From Dryocola clanedunensis_A (GTDB taxonomy: Bacteria; Pseudomonadota; Gammaproteobacteria; Enterobacterales; Enterobacteriaceae), in the NCBI GenBank assembly GCA_038405435.1, contig JBBYHZ010000004.1: 64,000 nt of DNA. One strand, given 5' to 3'. This document shows positions 1 through 8,721 of the stretch, piece after piece. The position numbers were made by a program, and so were the translations under genes. The notes beneath the pieces were generated by a model. That model did not search any database, was not told the DNA's origin, and was given only the letters and a program-made list of their open reading frames with translations. Position 1 is the first letter of the stretch; every line of letters begins with the position of its first letter.

Positions 1-384
1 GTAGAGCTGTTCGTGTGCGGCGACGAAGTGATTTTCAGCGAAGTCTCCCCTCGCCCGCACGACACCGGCATGGTGACGTTAATTTCACAGGATCTCTCCG
101 AATTCGCTCTTCACGTCCGCGCTTTCCTTGGCCTGCCGATTGGCGAGATCCGTCAGTATGGCCCGGCGGCTTCCGCGGTGATCCTCCCGGAGCTGGACAG
201 CAATAACGTGCGGTTCGGCAACGTTGCAGCCGCGCTGGGCGCAGGTTTGCAGGTTCGCCTGTTTGGCAAGCCGGATATTAACGGTAAACGCAGGATGGGC
301 GTGGCCCTGGCAACGGGCAGCAGCGTGGATAATGCGGTCGGGCGAGCGGTGAAGTCTGCGGCAGCGATAAAAGTAGCAGGGTAA
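1..384 (+). CDS. purT: Formate-dependent phosphoribosylglycinamide formyltransferase (PurT), C-terminal part
   Basis: This is the last 127 codons of a gene that enters from the left edge; the frame is open from base 1, so the first internal ATG is not a real start. The residues match the C-terminal ATP-grasp part of PurT, including CGDEVIFSEVSPRPHDTGM and the FLGLPIGEIRQYGPAASAV stretch. PurT formylates GAR from formate and ATP in purine synthesis, in the cytoplasm. It is followed by a hairpin and then by eda on the opposite strand, as in E. coli. Identification is firm; the N-terminal two thirds lie outside the window. Confidence 0.95.
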   Translation, partial: VELFVCGDEVIFSEVSPRPHDTGMVTLISQDLSEFALHVRAFLGLPIGEIRQYGPAASAVILPELDSNNVRFGNVAAALGAGLQVRLFGKPDINGKRRMGVALATGSSVDNAVGRAVKSAAAIKVAG

Positions 385-389
385 AGAAA

Positions 390-420
390 TTATCCCTCCC
401 CGCAAGGAGAGGGATTTGCT
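390..420 (+). terminator. Hairpin after purT
   Basis: ATCCCTC (392-398) pairs with GAGGGAT (407-413), followed by TTGCTTT. The stem lies between the convergent purT and eda stops, so it may serve both genes. The T-run is imperfect. Confidence 0.5.
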
Positions 421-434
421 TTAGCAGGTCAAAG

Positions 435-1076
435 TTACGCTTTCGCGCCTTCAACCGCTTCGCGGGCAAGCTTAGTGATACGGTCGTAATCGCCCGCTTC
501 CAGCGCGTCCGCTGGCACCAGCCATGAACCACCGATGCACAGCACGCTTTTCAGCGCCAGATAATCACGGTAGTTAGCAGGAGAGATGCCGCCGGTCGGG
601 CAGAAACGCACGTTGGCGAAAGGACCCGCGATAGCCTGTAATGCTTTGGTGCCGCCGTTCGCTTCAGCCGGGAAGAATTTGAACTCTTTCAGGCCGTAGT
701 CCATACCCAGCATCAGTTCGGAAACGGTGCTGATACCCGGGATCAGCGGGATGGTGCCTTCAGTTGCCGCTTTCAGCAGCGGCTCGGTCAGGCCAGGGCT
801 GATAGCGAACTGCGCGCCAGCTTCGGTCACTTCGGCCAGCTGCTGAGCGTTCAGCACGGTGCCCGCACCGATAATCGCTTCCGGCACTTCTTTAGCAATA
901 GCGCGGATGGCGTCCATCGCGCACGGCGTACGCAGGGTCACTTCCAGCACGCGAACGCCGCCAGCTACCAGCGCTTTCGCCATCGGCACGGCGTGTTCCA
1001 GCTTGTTCAGTACGATAACAGGAACGACCGGACCCGTTTTCAGGATCTGTTCCGCGGTTGTTTTCCAGTTTTTCAT
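435..1076 (-). CDS. eda: KDPG / 2-keto-4-hydroxyglutarate aldolase (Eda)
   Basis: Class I aldolase of the Entner-Doudoroff pathway: it splits 2-keto-3-deoxy-6-phosphogluconate into pyruvate and glyceraldehyde 3-phosphate. The protein has 213 residues, the usual length. The Schiff-base lysine is K133 in EFKFFPAEAN and the catalytic glutamate is E45 in VLEVTLRTP. Edd, which makes its substrate, lies 63 bases upstream on the same strand, so the two are probably cotranscribed. Eda also takes the KDPG formed from pectin sugars, which fits the rhiTN operon found later in the window. Confidence 0.97.
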   Translation of the reverse strand: MKNWKTTAEQILKTGPVVPVIVLNKLEHAVPMAKALVAGGVRVLEVTLRTPCAMDAIRAIAKEVPEAIIGAGTVLNAQQLAEVTEAGAQFAISPGLTEPLLKAATEGTIPLIPGISTVSELMLGMDYGLKEFKFFPAEANGGTKALQAIAGPFANVRFCPTGGISPANYRDYLALKSVLCIGGSWLVPADALEAGDYDRITKLAREAVEGAKA

Positions 1077-1139
1077 CAGAGAGCCTCTTAAGCCAACTTT
1101 ATAATTTCGTTACCGCTGCGGCACGCGCCGCGGCGGTCG

Positions 1140-2951
1140 TTAAAATTTAATGCAGGTTGCGCCCTGCTCCGCGCCGGACAGCTGCTCACGCAGCGCGCCG
1201 AATAATTCACGGCCGGTCCCCACGCGTTCAGCGCTCAAATCAGGATGGAACGCCGTACGTTTTGTCAGTTCGGCTTCATCCACCAGCAGCGTCAGTTCAC
1301 CCGTCTGCCCGTTCACGCGGATCATATCGCCTTCCTGAACCTTAGCCAGCAGGCCGCCGTCGTAGGCTTCCGGGGTGACATGGATAGCGGACGGCACCTT
1401 GCCGGATGCGCCAGAAAGTCGCCCGTCGGTGACTAACGCAATTTTGAAACAGCGGTCCAATAATACCCCAAGTGGCGGCATAAGTTTATGTAATTCTGGC
1501 ATGCCGTTCGCTTTTGGCCCCTGGTGGCGGACGACAACCACGCAGTCACGGTCAAGCAGGCCCGCTTCGAAGGCGGGTAACACGTCGTGCTGGCTTTCAA
1601 AAATCACCGCCGGGGCTTCGATTACCTGATTTTCAACCGGCACGGCGGACGTTTTCATAACCGCGCGTCCGAGGTTGCCGCTAAGCACTTTTGTGCCGCC
1701 GTGTTTAGAGAAAGGTTTGTCGAAGGTGGCGATGACCTCGCTGTCCAGCGCCGTTTCCGCGCCCTCACGCCAGGCGAGCCTGCCGTTATCCAGCCACGGC
1801 TCCATGGTGTAATGATGCAGGCCAAAACCGGCTACCGTATTGACGTCTTCGTGAAGTAAGCCGCCCTTCAGCAGTTCACGAATCAGCACGGGCACGCCGC
1901 CTGCCGCCTGGAAGTGGTTGATGTCCGCCGGGCCGTTTGGATACAGGCGAGCCAGCAGCGGCACCACGTCCGAAAGATCGGAGAAATCATCCCAGTTGAT
2001 GATAATCCCTGCGGCGCGAGCCATCGCAACGAGGTGCATGGTGTGGTTGGTAGATCCACCGGTTGCCAGCAGAGCAACGATGCCGTTCACCACCACCTTT
2101 TCATCAATCATCTTACCCAGCGGCATCCAGTCGTTGCCGTTGCCGGTAAGGCGCGTAACCTGGCGCGCGGCGGCAGCCGTCAGCTCCTGGCGCAGCGGCG
2201 CATCAGGATGAACGAAGGAAGAGCCCGGCAGCTGCATCCCCATAAACTCAATCACCATCTGGTTGGTATTGGCGGTGCCGTAAAAAGTGCAGGTGCCCGG
2301 CGCATGGTAAGAGGCGGCCTCCGACTCCAGCAGCGCGTTGCGGTCCACTTTGCCTTCCGCATAAAGCTGGCGAATGCGGACCTTCTCTTTGTTGGCAAGG
2401 CCGCTCGCCATCGGGCCTGACGGGATAAAGACCGCTGGAAGATGGCCGAATGACAGCGCCGCCATAGCAAGGCCCGGGACAATTTTGTCGCAGACGCCAA
2501 GGTAGAGCGCGCCGTCAAACATGTTATGGGACAGGCCAACCGCGGTGGACATAGCGATAACTTCACGGCTCAGCAGAGAGAGCTCCATGCCGTCCTGCCC
2601 CTGGGTCACGCCGTCGCACATTGCCGGAACGCCGCCCGCAACCTGACCCACCGCGCCCACGGAGTGCAGAGCCTTGCGGATCTGGTCGGGATAGTTCTCG
2701 TAGGGCTGATGCGCCGAGAGCATGTCGTTATAGGAGGTAATCATCGCGATGTTGTTACGCAGCATGCTTTTCAGCGCGGCTTTATCTTCAGGCTGGCAGG
2801 CGGCAAAACCATGGGCGAGATTGCCGCACGCCAGCTCGGAGCGGTGAACCGTATTGCTCTTCGCTTTTTCGATGCGGGCGAGGTAGGCCTCGCGCGTCGC
2901 TTTAGAGCGTTCAATAATGCGTTTTGTTACGCGTAACATATTCGGATTCAT
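1140..2951 (-). CDS. edd: 6-phosphogluconate dehydratase (Edd)
   Basis: Iron-sulfur dehydratase of the IlvD/Edd family that converts 6-phosphogluconate to KDPG, the first committed Entner-Doudoroff step. It has 603 residues, the full family length. Cluster-associated motifs are visible: MCDGVTQGQDGME and GVCDKIVPGL in the N-terminal half, and GRLSGASGK near the C terminus. ATG start at 2951. It sits between zwf (upstream, with a terminator-like hairpin between) and eda (downstream), the canonical zwf-edd-eda order. Regulation by gluconate through GntR is known in E. coli; a GntR-like sequence is present at 3145-3160. Confidence 0.97.
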   Translation of the reverse strand: MNPNMLRVTKRIIERSKATREAYLARIEKAKSNTVHRSELACGNLAHGFAACQPEDKAALKSMLRNNIAMITSYNDMLSAHQPYENYPDQIRKALHSVGAVGQVAGGVPAMCDGVTQGQDGMELSLLSREVIAMSTAVGLSHNMFDGALYLGVCDKIVPGLAMAALSFGHLPAVFIPSGPMASGLANKEKVRIRQLYAEGKVDRNALLESEAASYHAPGTCTFYGTANTNQMVIEFMGMQLPGSSFVHPDAPLRQELTAAAARQVTRLTGNGNDWMPLGKMIDEKVVVNGIVALLATGGSTNHTMHLVAMARAAGIIINWDDFSDLSDVVPLLARLYPNGPADINHFQAAGGVPVLIRELLKGGLLHEDVNTVAGFGLHHYTMEPWLDNGRLAWREGAETALDSEVIATFDKPFSKHGGTKVLSGNLGRAVMKTSAVPVENQVIEAPAVIFESQHDVLPAFEAGLLDRDCVVVVRHQGPKANGMPELHKLMPPLGVLLDRCFKIALVTDGRLSGASGKVPSAIHVTPEAYDGGLLAKVQEGDMIRVNGQTGELTLLVDEAELTKRTAFHPDLSAERVGTGRELFGALREQLSGAEQGATCIKF

Positions 2952-3073
2952 AGAGGTACCTCATAAAGTGGCTGCCGTCGCAGTATGCACGGAGGGATAT
3001 TTCTGCGGCGGTTACACTCTTCAACCAGCCGCCCTCAGTGCTTCAGGGCAAGATCGCTTGCGCTAGTGTAAAT

Positions 3074-3112
3074 AAAAAAGCCCTGCTGGTGAATCCAGTC
3101 AGGGCTTTTAAT
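3074..3112 (-). terminator. Terminator-like hairpin between zwf and edd
   Basis: AAAAGCCCTG (3076-3085) pairs with CAGGGCTTTT (3100-3109). Read on the minus strand the stem ends in a run of T, as expected for a terminator of zwf ahead of the edd promoter. The plus-strand side also ends in TTTT. Confidence 0.7.
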
Positions 3113-3144
3113 TACAAAAATCTCTACCCCGTATGAGGGAGATC

Positions 3145-3177
3145 ATGTTACCGGTAAAACAAAGCCTGTTTTACCGG
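3145..3177 (-). promoter_or_regulatory. GntR-like operator overlapping a perfect inverted repeat after zwf
   Basis: ATGTTACCGGTAAAAC (3145-3160) resembles the gluconate repressor GntR operator. It overlaps a perfect 11-base inverted repeat, CCGGTAAAACA (3151-3161) and TGTTTTACCGG (3167-3177). The segment lies just beyond the zwf stop and about 200 bases upstream of edd. It could be an operator, an RNA hairpin ending zwf, or both; the GntR assignment is from memory of the consensus. Confidence 0.35.
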
Positions 3178-3183
3178 GCAGGC

Positions 3184-4659
3184 TTACTCGAACTCGTTCC
3201 AGGAGTGGCCGTCGCGGGTGATCATCGCAACGGAGGCTACCGGCCCCCAGGTGCCGGCCTGGTAAGGTTTAGGCGCGTCGTTATCGGCGGCCCAGGCCTC
3301 GGTGATGGAGTCGACCCACTTCCAGGCTTCCTCTACTTCGTCACGGCGTACGAACAGCGCCTGAATACCGCGCATGGTTTCCAGCAGTAAACGCTCGTAG
3401 GCGTCCGCCAGGTGCGTTTCGTTGAAGGTTTCGGAGTAGCTCAGATCCAGCTTGGTGGTCTGCAGGTTGTGCTTATGCTCAAGCCCCGGGACTTTGTTGA
3501 GGATCTGGATATCCACGCCTTCGTCCGGCTGCAGGCGAATGGTCAGTTTGTTCTGCGGCAGATCCTGCCAGGAATCTTTAAACAGGTTCAGGGCCGGGTT
3601 TTTAAAGTAAACCACAACTTCTGAGCACTTGGTCGGCAGACGCTTACCGGTTCGCAGGTAGAAAGGCACGCCCGCCCAGCGCCAGTTATCGATATCCACA
3701 CGAATAGCGACAAAGGTTTCCGTGGAGCTGGACTTGTTAGCCCCCTCTTCTTCCAGGTAGCCAGGTACTTTTTTACCCTGAGCAAAGCCCGCGGTGTACT
3801 GGCCACGCACGGTTTTTTCACGCACGTTGCTGCGGTCGATGCGGCGCAGGGACTGGAGCACCTTCACTTTCTCATCGCGGATATGGTCGGCAGTGAGATC
3901 GGACGGCGGGGACATGGCAATCATGCACAGGATTTGCAGCAGATGGTTCTGGATCATGTCGCGCATCTGACCGGCCTGGTCAAAGTAACCCCAGCGCCCT
4001 TCGATGCCCACCTCTTCGGCCACGGTGATTTCCACGTGATCGATGGTTTTGTTATCCCAGTTATTGGCAAACAGGGAGTTGGCAAAACGCAGCGCCAGCA
4101 GGTTCAGAACCGTCTCTTTTCCTAAGTAGTGGTCGATACGGTAAACCTGGCACTCTTCAAAGTACTCGCCCACCTGGTCGTTGATTTCCTGGGAGGTAGC
4201 AAGAGAGGTGCCCAGCGGTTTCTCCATCACTACACGAGCAGGCTTGGCATTCAGCTTCGCCTTGCCCAGCCCCTTGCAGATAGCGCCGAAGGTGCTTGGC
4301 GGCATGGCAAAATAGTTGATAGTGACGCGATTCTGCTGGTCGAGCATTTTGCCCAGCTTGCTGAAGGCCGCGGTATCGTTGACGTCCAGGTTGCAGAAAT
4401 CGAGGCGGCTGCTGAGCTTATCCCACAGGCTTTCGTCGATCTTCTCTTTCATGAACGTTTCGAGCGCTTCACGTACGACTTTGGTGTACGCCTCTTTGCT
4501 CCAGTCTGCACGACCAACACCCAGAATACGGGTGTCAGGATGGACCTGACCCGCTTTTTCCAGCTGGTACAGGGATGGCAGCAGTTTTCGACGCGCAAGG
4601 TCGCCTTTTGCACCGAAAATCACCAGGTCACATGCCTGAGCTGTCTGCGTTACCGCCAT
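3184..4659 (-). CDS. zwf: Glucose-6-phosphate 1-dehydrogenase (Zwf)
   Basis: Oxidises glucose 6-phosphate to 6-phosphogluconolactone with NADP+, feeding both the pentose-phosphate and Entner-Doudoroff routes. The protein has 491 residues. The nucleotide-binding motif GAKGDLARRK is at residues 16-25 and the active-site signature RIDHYLGKE at 174-182. ATG at 4659 with an AGGAG-type ribosome site just before it. hexR is divergent on the other side of a shared regulatory region that carries a perfect HexR operator at 4701-4715. In E. coli zwf also responds to SoxS/MarA; no such box was assigned here. Confidence 0.98.
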   Translation of the reverse strand: MAVTQTAQACDLVIFGAKGDLARRKLLPSLYQLEKAGQVHPDTRILGVGRADWSKEAYTKVVREALETFMKEKIDESLWDKLSSRLDFCNLDVNDTAAFSKLGKMLDQQNRVTINYFAMPPSTFGAICKGLGKAKLNAKPARVVMEKPLGTSLATSQEINDQVGEYFEECQVYRIDHYLGKETVLNLLALRFANSLFANNWDNKTIDHVEITVAEEVGIEGRWGYFDQAGQMRDMIQNHLLQILCMIAMSPPSDLTADHIRDEKVKVLQSLRRIDRSNVREKTVRGQYTAGFAQGKKVPGYLEEEGANKSSSTETFVAIRVDIDNWRWAGVPFYLRTGKRLPTKCSEVVVYFKNPALNLFKDSWQDLPQNKLTIRLQPDEGVDIQILNKVPGLEHKHNLQTTKLDLSYSETFNETHLADAYERLLLETMRGIQALFVRRDEVEEAWKWVDSITEAWAADNDAPKPYQAGTWGPVASVAMITRDGHSWNEFE

Positions 4660-4700
4660 GTTGTTCTCCTCGTTTCGGGTATCTAGTACCAGGTCACTCT

Positions 4701-4715
4701 TGTAATTAAATTACA
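4701..4715. promoter_or_regulatory. HexR operator between zwf and hexR
   Basis: TGTAATTAAATTACA is a perfect palindrome matching the known HexR consensus TGTARTNNNAYTACA. It is 42 bases upstream of zwf and about 280 bases upstream of hexR, so it can control zwf and possibly hexR itself. HexR releases this site when it binds KDPG. Confidence 0.85.
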
Positions 4716-4998
4716 AAGCAATGTAGCGCTTTTTGGTGGTTATCAAAACCATCACAGGTTGTCCGTTCGTGCTTAGCGCGAAATATGCGGAAGTCGCCGG
4801 ACTTAACTGAAATTTTATAACGCTCGTCCGTTCATTCCCATCATGTCGAAAGTTAGATGTCGATCATGTTATGAAAAAAAACAACAAGTTCTGCTCGATT
4901 TACCTGCCCTTAAGGGGTATCGCGAGCGTATATTCTTGCTAAAACCCGTCTCGATTTCTTCACTTGCTGAAATCGATAAAATCCATGAGCATTGCTAT

Positions 4999-5874
4999 AT
5001 GAACATGCTGGAAAAAATCCAGTCACAGCTGGAGCACCTTAGCAAATCAGAGCGTAAAGTCGCAGAAGTGATTCTCGCCACGCCTCAGGATGCCATTCAC
5101 TCAAGCATTGCCACGCTCGCCCGCCAGGCAGACGTCAGCGAACCTACGGTTAACCGCTTCTGTCGTCGCCTGGAAACTAAAGGCTTTCCGGATTTTAAAT
5201 TACATCTTGCACAAAGTCTGGCGAATGGCACGCCTTATGTAAACCGGAATGTTGACGAGGATGATAATGTTAGCGCCTACACCGGCAAAATCTTTGAATC
5301 CGCCATGGCAAGCCTTGACCAGGTCAGGCAGTCGCTGGACATTGCGGCGGTCAACCGCGCGGTAGATTTACTCACCCAGGCTAAGAAAATTGCCTTCTTT
5401 GGGCTGGGCGCCTCGGCGGCGGTGGCCCATGACGCCATGAATAAATTTTTCCGCTTCAACGTGCCGGTTTTCTATTCTGACGACGTGGTCATGCAGCGCA
5501 TGAGCTGTATGAACTGCAGCGCAGAAGATGTGATTGTGCTTATCTCGCACACGGGAAGAACGAAAACCCTGGTGGAGCTCGCAAGGCTTGCCCGCGAAAA
5601 CGATGCCATGGTGCTGGCTATCACCTCGCACGGCTCACCGCTAGCGCAGGAAGCCACGCTCGCGCTGCTGCTGGACGTGCCGGAAGACACCGACATTTAT
5701 ATGCCTATGGTTTCACGCCTGGCGCAGCTAACGGTCATCGACGTGCTGGCAACGGGTTTCACGCTGCGCCGCGGCGCAAAATTCAGAGATAACTTGAAGC
5801 GAGTCAAAGACGCGCTCAAGGAATCGCGCTTTGATAAAGGGATCCTCGCCGCTGGCGATAACCTACCGACATAA
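4999..5874 (+). CDS. hexR: Entner-Doudoroff transcriptional repressor HexR
   Basis: RpiR-family regulator with an N-terminal helix-turn-helix (about residues 1-75, with SEPTVNRFCRRL as recognition region) and a C-terminal SIS sugar-phosphate domain (GLGASAAVAHDAMNKFFRFN, VLISHTGRTKTLVELA). It senses KDPG and controls central carbon genes such as zwf and edd-eda. The frame is open further upstream to 4843, but ATG at 4999 gives the family N terminus MNMLEKIQSQLEHLSKSER and 291 residues, close to the E. coli length, so I chose that start. pykA follows on the same strand. Confidence 0.93.
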   Translation: MNMLEKIQSQLEHLSKSERKVAEVILATPQDAIHSSIATLARQADVSEPTVNRFCRRLETKGFPDFKLHLAQSLANGTPYVNRNVDEDDNVSAYTGKIFESAMASLDQVRQSLDIAAVNRAVDLLTQAKKIAFFGLGASAAVAHDAMNKFFRFNVPVFYSDDVVMQRMSCMNCSAEDVIVLISHTGRTKTLVELARLARENDAMVLAITSHGSPLAQEATLALLLDVPEDTDIYMPMVSRLAQLTVIDVLATGFTLRRGAKFRDNLKRVKDALKESRFDKGILAAGDNLPT

Positions 5875-6004
5875 AGATTTTATAACAAAGCTGTAACTTT
5901 TCAGGTCATTCGGTTAAGTTGTCTTTTGGCGCTTTTTGGCGCCCCTGACATACCGAGTTTTTGTTCACGCAACACCAAAGTTGTTTCAGTCAACGGAGTA
6001 ATAC

Positions 6005-7447
6005 ATGTCCAGACGGCTACGCAGAACCAAAATCGTTACCACCTTAGGCCCGGCCACAGACCGCGATAACAATCTGGAAAAGATTATTGCCGCCGGTGCC
6101 AACGTGGTGCGTATGAACTTCTCTCACGGCACGGCGGAAGACCACCAGCTGCGTGCGGATAAGGTTCGTGAAATTGCCGCGAAACTGGGTCGTCATGTCG
6201 CTATTCTGGGCGATTTGCAGGGTCCGAAAATTCGCGTGTCCACCTTCAAAGAAGGCAAAGTCTTCCTCAATATTGGCGACAAATTCCTGCTTGATGCCAA
6301 CCTGGGTAAAGGTGAAGGCGATAAAGAACGCGTTGGCATCGACTATAAAGGTCTGCCTGCCGACGTGGTAACCGGCGACATCCTGCTGCTGGATGATGGT
6401 CGCGTACAGTTAAAAGTGCTGGAAGTTCAGGGCATGAAAGTCTTCACCGAAGTGACCGTCGGTGGCCCGCTCTCCAACAATAAAGGCATCAACAAACTCG
6501 GTGGCGGCCTGTCCGCAGAAGCGCTGACCGAAAAAGACAAATCAGATATCCTCACCGCGGCAAAAATTGGCGTTGATTACCTGGCCGTCTCCTTCCCGCG
6601 CTGTGGCGAAGACCTGAACTATGCTCGTCGTCTGGCTCGTGAAGCAGGCTGCGATGCGAAGATTGTGGCGAAAGTGGAGCGTGCGGAAGCCGTCTGTGAC
6701 GAAGCGGCCATGGACGATGTGATCCTGGCGTCAGACGTAGTCATGGTTGCCCGTGGCGACCTGGGCGTTGAGATTGGCGACCCTGAGCTGGTTGGCATTC
6801 AGAAAACCCTGATCCGCCGCGCGCGTAAGCTGAACCGTGCGGTGATCACCGCGACCCAGATGATGGAGTCGATGATCACCAACCCAATGCCTACCCGTGC
6901 GGAAGTCATGGACGTGGCAAACGCCGTGCTGGATGGCACCGATGCGGTAATGCTGTCAGCGGAAACCGCAGCGGGCCAGTATCCGGCTGAAACCGTGGCC
7001 GCAATGGCGCGCGTTTGTCTGGGTGCGGAAAAAATCCCAAGCATCAACGTTTCCAAACACCGTCTCGACGTACAGTTCGACAATGTGGAAGAAGCGATTG
7101 CCATGTCGGCGATGTATGCGGCCAACCACCTGAAAGGCGTTACCGCTATCATCACCATGACCGAATCTGGCCGCACCGCGCTGATGACCTCGCGTATCAG
7201 CTCCGGCCTGCCAATCTTCGCCATGTCCCGTCATGAACGCACCCTGAACCTGACGTCCCTGTACCGTGGCGTGACGCCGGTGCATTTCGACAGCGCCAGC
7301 GACGGCGTTGCCGCAGCCAGTGACGCGGTGAACCTGCTGCGTGATAAAGGCTACCTGATGTCCGGCGATCTGGTTATCGTCACCCAGGGCGACGTGATGA
7401 GCACCATCGGCACAACCAACACCACGCGTATCCTTTGCGTTGAGTAA
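6005..7447 (+). CDS. pykA: Pyruvate kinase II (PykA)
   Basis: Transfers phosphate from phosphoenolpyruvate to ADP in the last step of glycolysis. The 480-residue protein has the pyruvate kinase barrel motifs RMNFSHGTAEDH, VARGDLGVEIG and ITATQMMESM, and ends with the C-terminal regulatory domain typical of the AMP-activated type II enzyme. ATG at 6005 is preceded by AACGGAG. It is downstream of hexR by 130 bases and is followed by a strong terminator, so it is probably expressed from its own promoter in that gap. Confidence 0.97.
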   Translation: MSRRLRRTKIVTTLGPATDRDNNLEKIIAAGANVVRMNFSHGTAEDHQLRADKVREIAAKLGRHVAILGDLQGPKIRVSTFKEGKVFLNIGDKFLLDANLGKGEGDKERVGIDYKGLPADVVTGDILLLDDGRVQLKVLEVQGMKVFTEVTVGGPLSNNKGINKLGGGLSAEALTEKDKSDILTAAKIGVDYLAVSFPRCGEDLNYARRLAREAGCDAKIVAKVERAEAVCDEAAMDDVILASDVVMVARGDLGVEIGDPELVGIQKTLIRRARKLNRAVITATQMMESMITNPMPTRAEVMDVANAVLDGTDAVMLSAETAAGQYPAETVAAMARVCLGAEKIPSINVSKHRLDVQFDNVEEAIAMSAMYAANHLKGVTAIITMTESGRTALMTSRISSGLPIFAMSRHERTLNLTSLYRGVTPVHFDSASDGVAAASDAVNLLRDKGYLMSGDLVIVTQGDVMSTIGTTNTTRILCVE

Positions 7448-7462
7448 AAATTGTGTCACAAA

Positions 7463-7490
7463 AAAGGGGCCTTCCGGCCCCTTTCTTATT
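7463..7490 (+). terminator. pykA terminator
   Basis: AAAGGGGCC (7463-7471) pairs with GGCCCCTTT (7476-7484) around a TTCC loop and is followed by CTTATTT: a standard rho-independent terminator 16 bases past the pykA stop. Confidence 0.85.
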
Positions 7491-7499
7491 TCTGGTTTT

Positions 7500-7576
7500 G
7501 TAGGGTGGATAAGCGAAAGCGTCATCCACCATTGATAGCTGCCGTGTCGGATGACGCTACGCTTATCCGACCTACA
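7500..7576. repeat. REP/BIME-type palindromic pair
   Basis: Two facing palindromic units, GTAGGGTGGATAAGCGAAAG onward at 7500-7531 and GGATGACGCTACGCTTATCC at 7548-7567, separated by a short linker. These are repetitive extragenic palindromes between the convergent pykA and lpxM. Related units occur at 36015, 40934, 51291 and 58791. Confidence 0.8.
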
Positions 7577-7615
7577 AGAGATGTTTGTCATCCATTTAGG
7601 GTGCTTTCGGCCCCT

Positions 7616-8590
7616 TTATTTCTTAGGATAAAGCTCTTTACGCTTATAGGGTTCAGTTTCCCCCTCTTTACGCGTTTTCAGCAGCTTGAGGATCCAGGTG
7701 TACTGCTCCGGATTGGGGCGGACAAAAATCTCCACCTCTTCGTTCATGCGGCGCGCGATGCGGTTATCGTCTGCATCCGTTAAATCATCCATTGGCGGAC
7801 GGATAAAAATATCCAGACGGTGGGTGTTTCCGTTGTAGACCGGGAACAGCGGCACGACGCGTGCGCGGCAGACCTTCATCAGACGGCCAATGGCCGGCAG
7901 CGTCGCCTTATAGGTGGCAAAGAAGTCCACGAATTCGCTGTGCTCAGCGCCGTGATCCTGGTCCGGCAGATAGTAGCCCCAGTAGCCCTGGCGCACCGAA
8001 CTGATAAACGGCTTGATGCCGTCGTTACGGGCATGCAGGCGGCCACCAAAACGGCGGCGTACCGTATTCCATACGTAGTCAAACAGCGCGTTCCCCTGGT
8101 TATGGAACATTGCTGCCATCTTCTGCCCCTCGGAGGCCAGCAGCATCGCGGGAATGTCCACGCCCCAGCCGTGCGGCACCAGGAAGATCACGTTCTCGCC
8201 GTTCGCCTTCAGCTCGTCGATAATCTCTTTGCCGTGCCAGTCCACGCGCTGCATCACCTTTTTTGGGTCGCGCAGGCCAAGCTCGGCCATCATCACCATC
8301 GCCTGCGGCGCGGTGGCAAACATCTCGTCGATAATCGCTTCGCGTTCGGCTTCCGGGAGTTCAGGGAAGCAGTAAAGCAGGTTGATTTGTGCGCGGCGGC
8401 GCGCGCTTTTGCCAAAGCGACCGGCGATACGACCCACTTTGCCTAGTAGCGGATCGCGCAGCGAGGGCGGCAGTAGCGCCAGCCCGGCAAAAGCACCAAC
8501 GCCCAGCCACGCGCCCCAGTAGCGCGGATGCCAGAAGGCCTTTTGAAACTCGGGAATGAATTCGCTATGACTTTTTTTTGCTTTTTCCAT
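7616..8590 (-). CDS. lpxM: Lipid A biosynthesis myristoyltransferase LpxM
   Basis: Late acyltransferase that adds the secondary myristoyl chain to lipid A at the inner membrane. The 324-residue protein has an N-terminal hydrophobic anchor (WGAWLGVGAFAGLALLPP) and the HX4D catalytic motif in VPHGWGVDIPAM. It also has MFHNQGN and RRRFGGRLHARN, shared with E. coli MsbB/LpxM. ATG at 8590. The neighbour mepM is on the same strand with a terminator between, so lpxM is likely transcribed separately. Confidence 0.96.
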   Translation of the reverse strand: MEKAKKSHSEFIPEFQKAFWHPRYWGAWLGVGAFAGLALLPPSLRDPLLGKVGRIAGRFGKSARRRAQINLLYCFPELPEAEREAIIDEMFATAPQAMVMMAELGLRDPKKVMQRVDWHGKEIIDELKANGENVIFLVPHGWGVDIPAMLLASEGQKMAAMFHNQGNALFDYVWNTVRRRFGGRLHARNDGIKPFISSVRQGYWGYYLPDQDHGAEHSEFVDFFATYKATLPAIGRLMKVCRARVVPLFPVYNGNTHRLDIFIRPPMDDLTDADDNRIARRMNEEVEIFVRPNPEQYTWILKLLKTRKEGETEPYKRKELYPKK

Positions 8591-8672
8591 GCAGATTCTC
8601 AGTACCGCTTCAAATCATTGTTCTATGAATGTAGAGGTAGTTTAGCGGCGCAGGTGCCGCCAGACAAAAGAA

Positions 8673-8698
8673 AAAGCCGGTTACGCGGAACCGGCTTT
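8673..8698 (-). terminator. mepM terminator
   Basis: AAAGCCGGTT pairs with AACCGGCTTT around a six-base loop. On the minus strand the stem runs into TTTTTCTTTTG, so it should end mepM transcripts before lpxM. Confidence 0.8.
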
Positions 8699-8721
8699 CA
8701 TTTTATGCGCGCCGCAATGGC

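Noticed and set aside
4843..4998. 52-residue N-terminal extension of HexR
   Set aside because: The family begins MNMLEKIQSQ; the extension has no similarity and the region contains promoter-like DNA.
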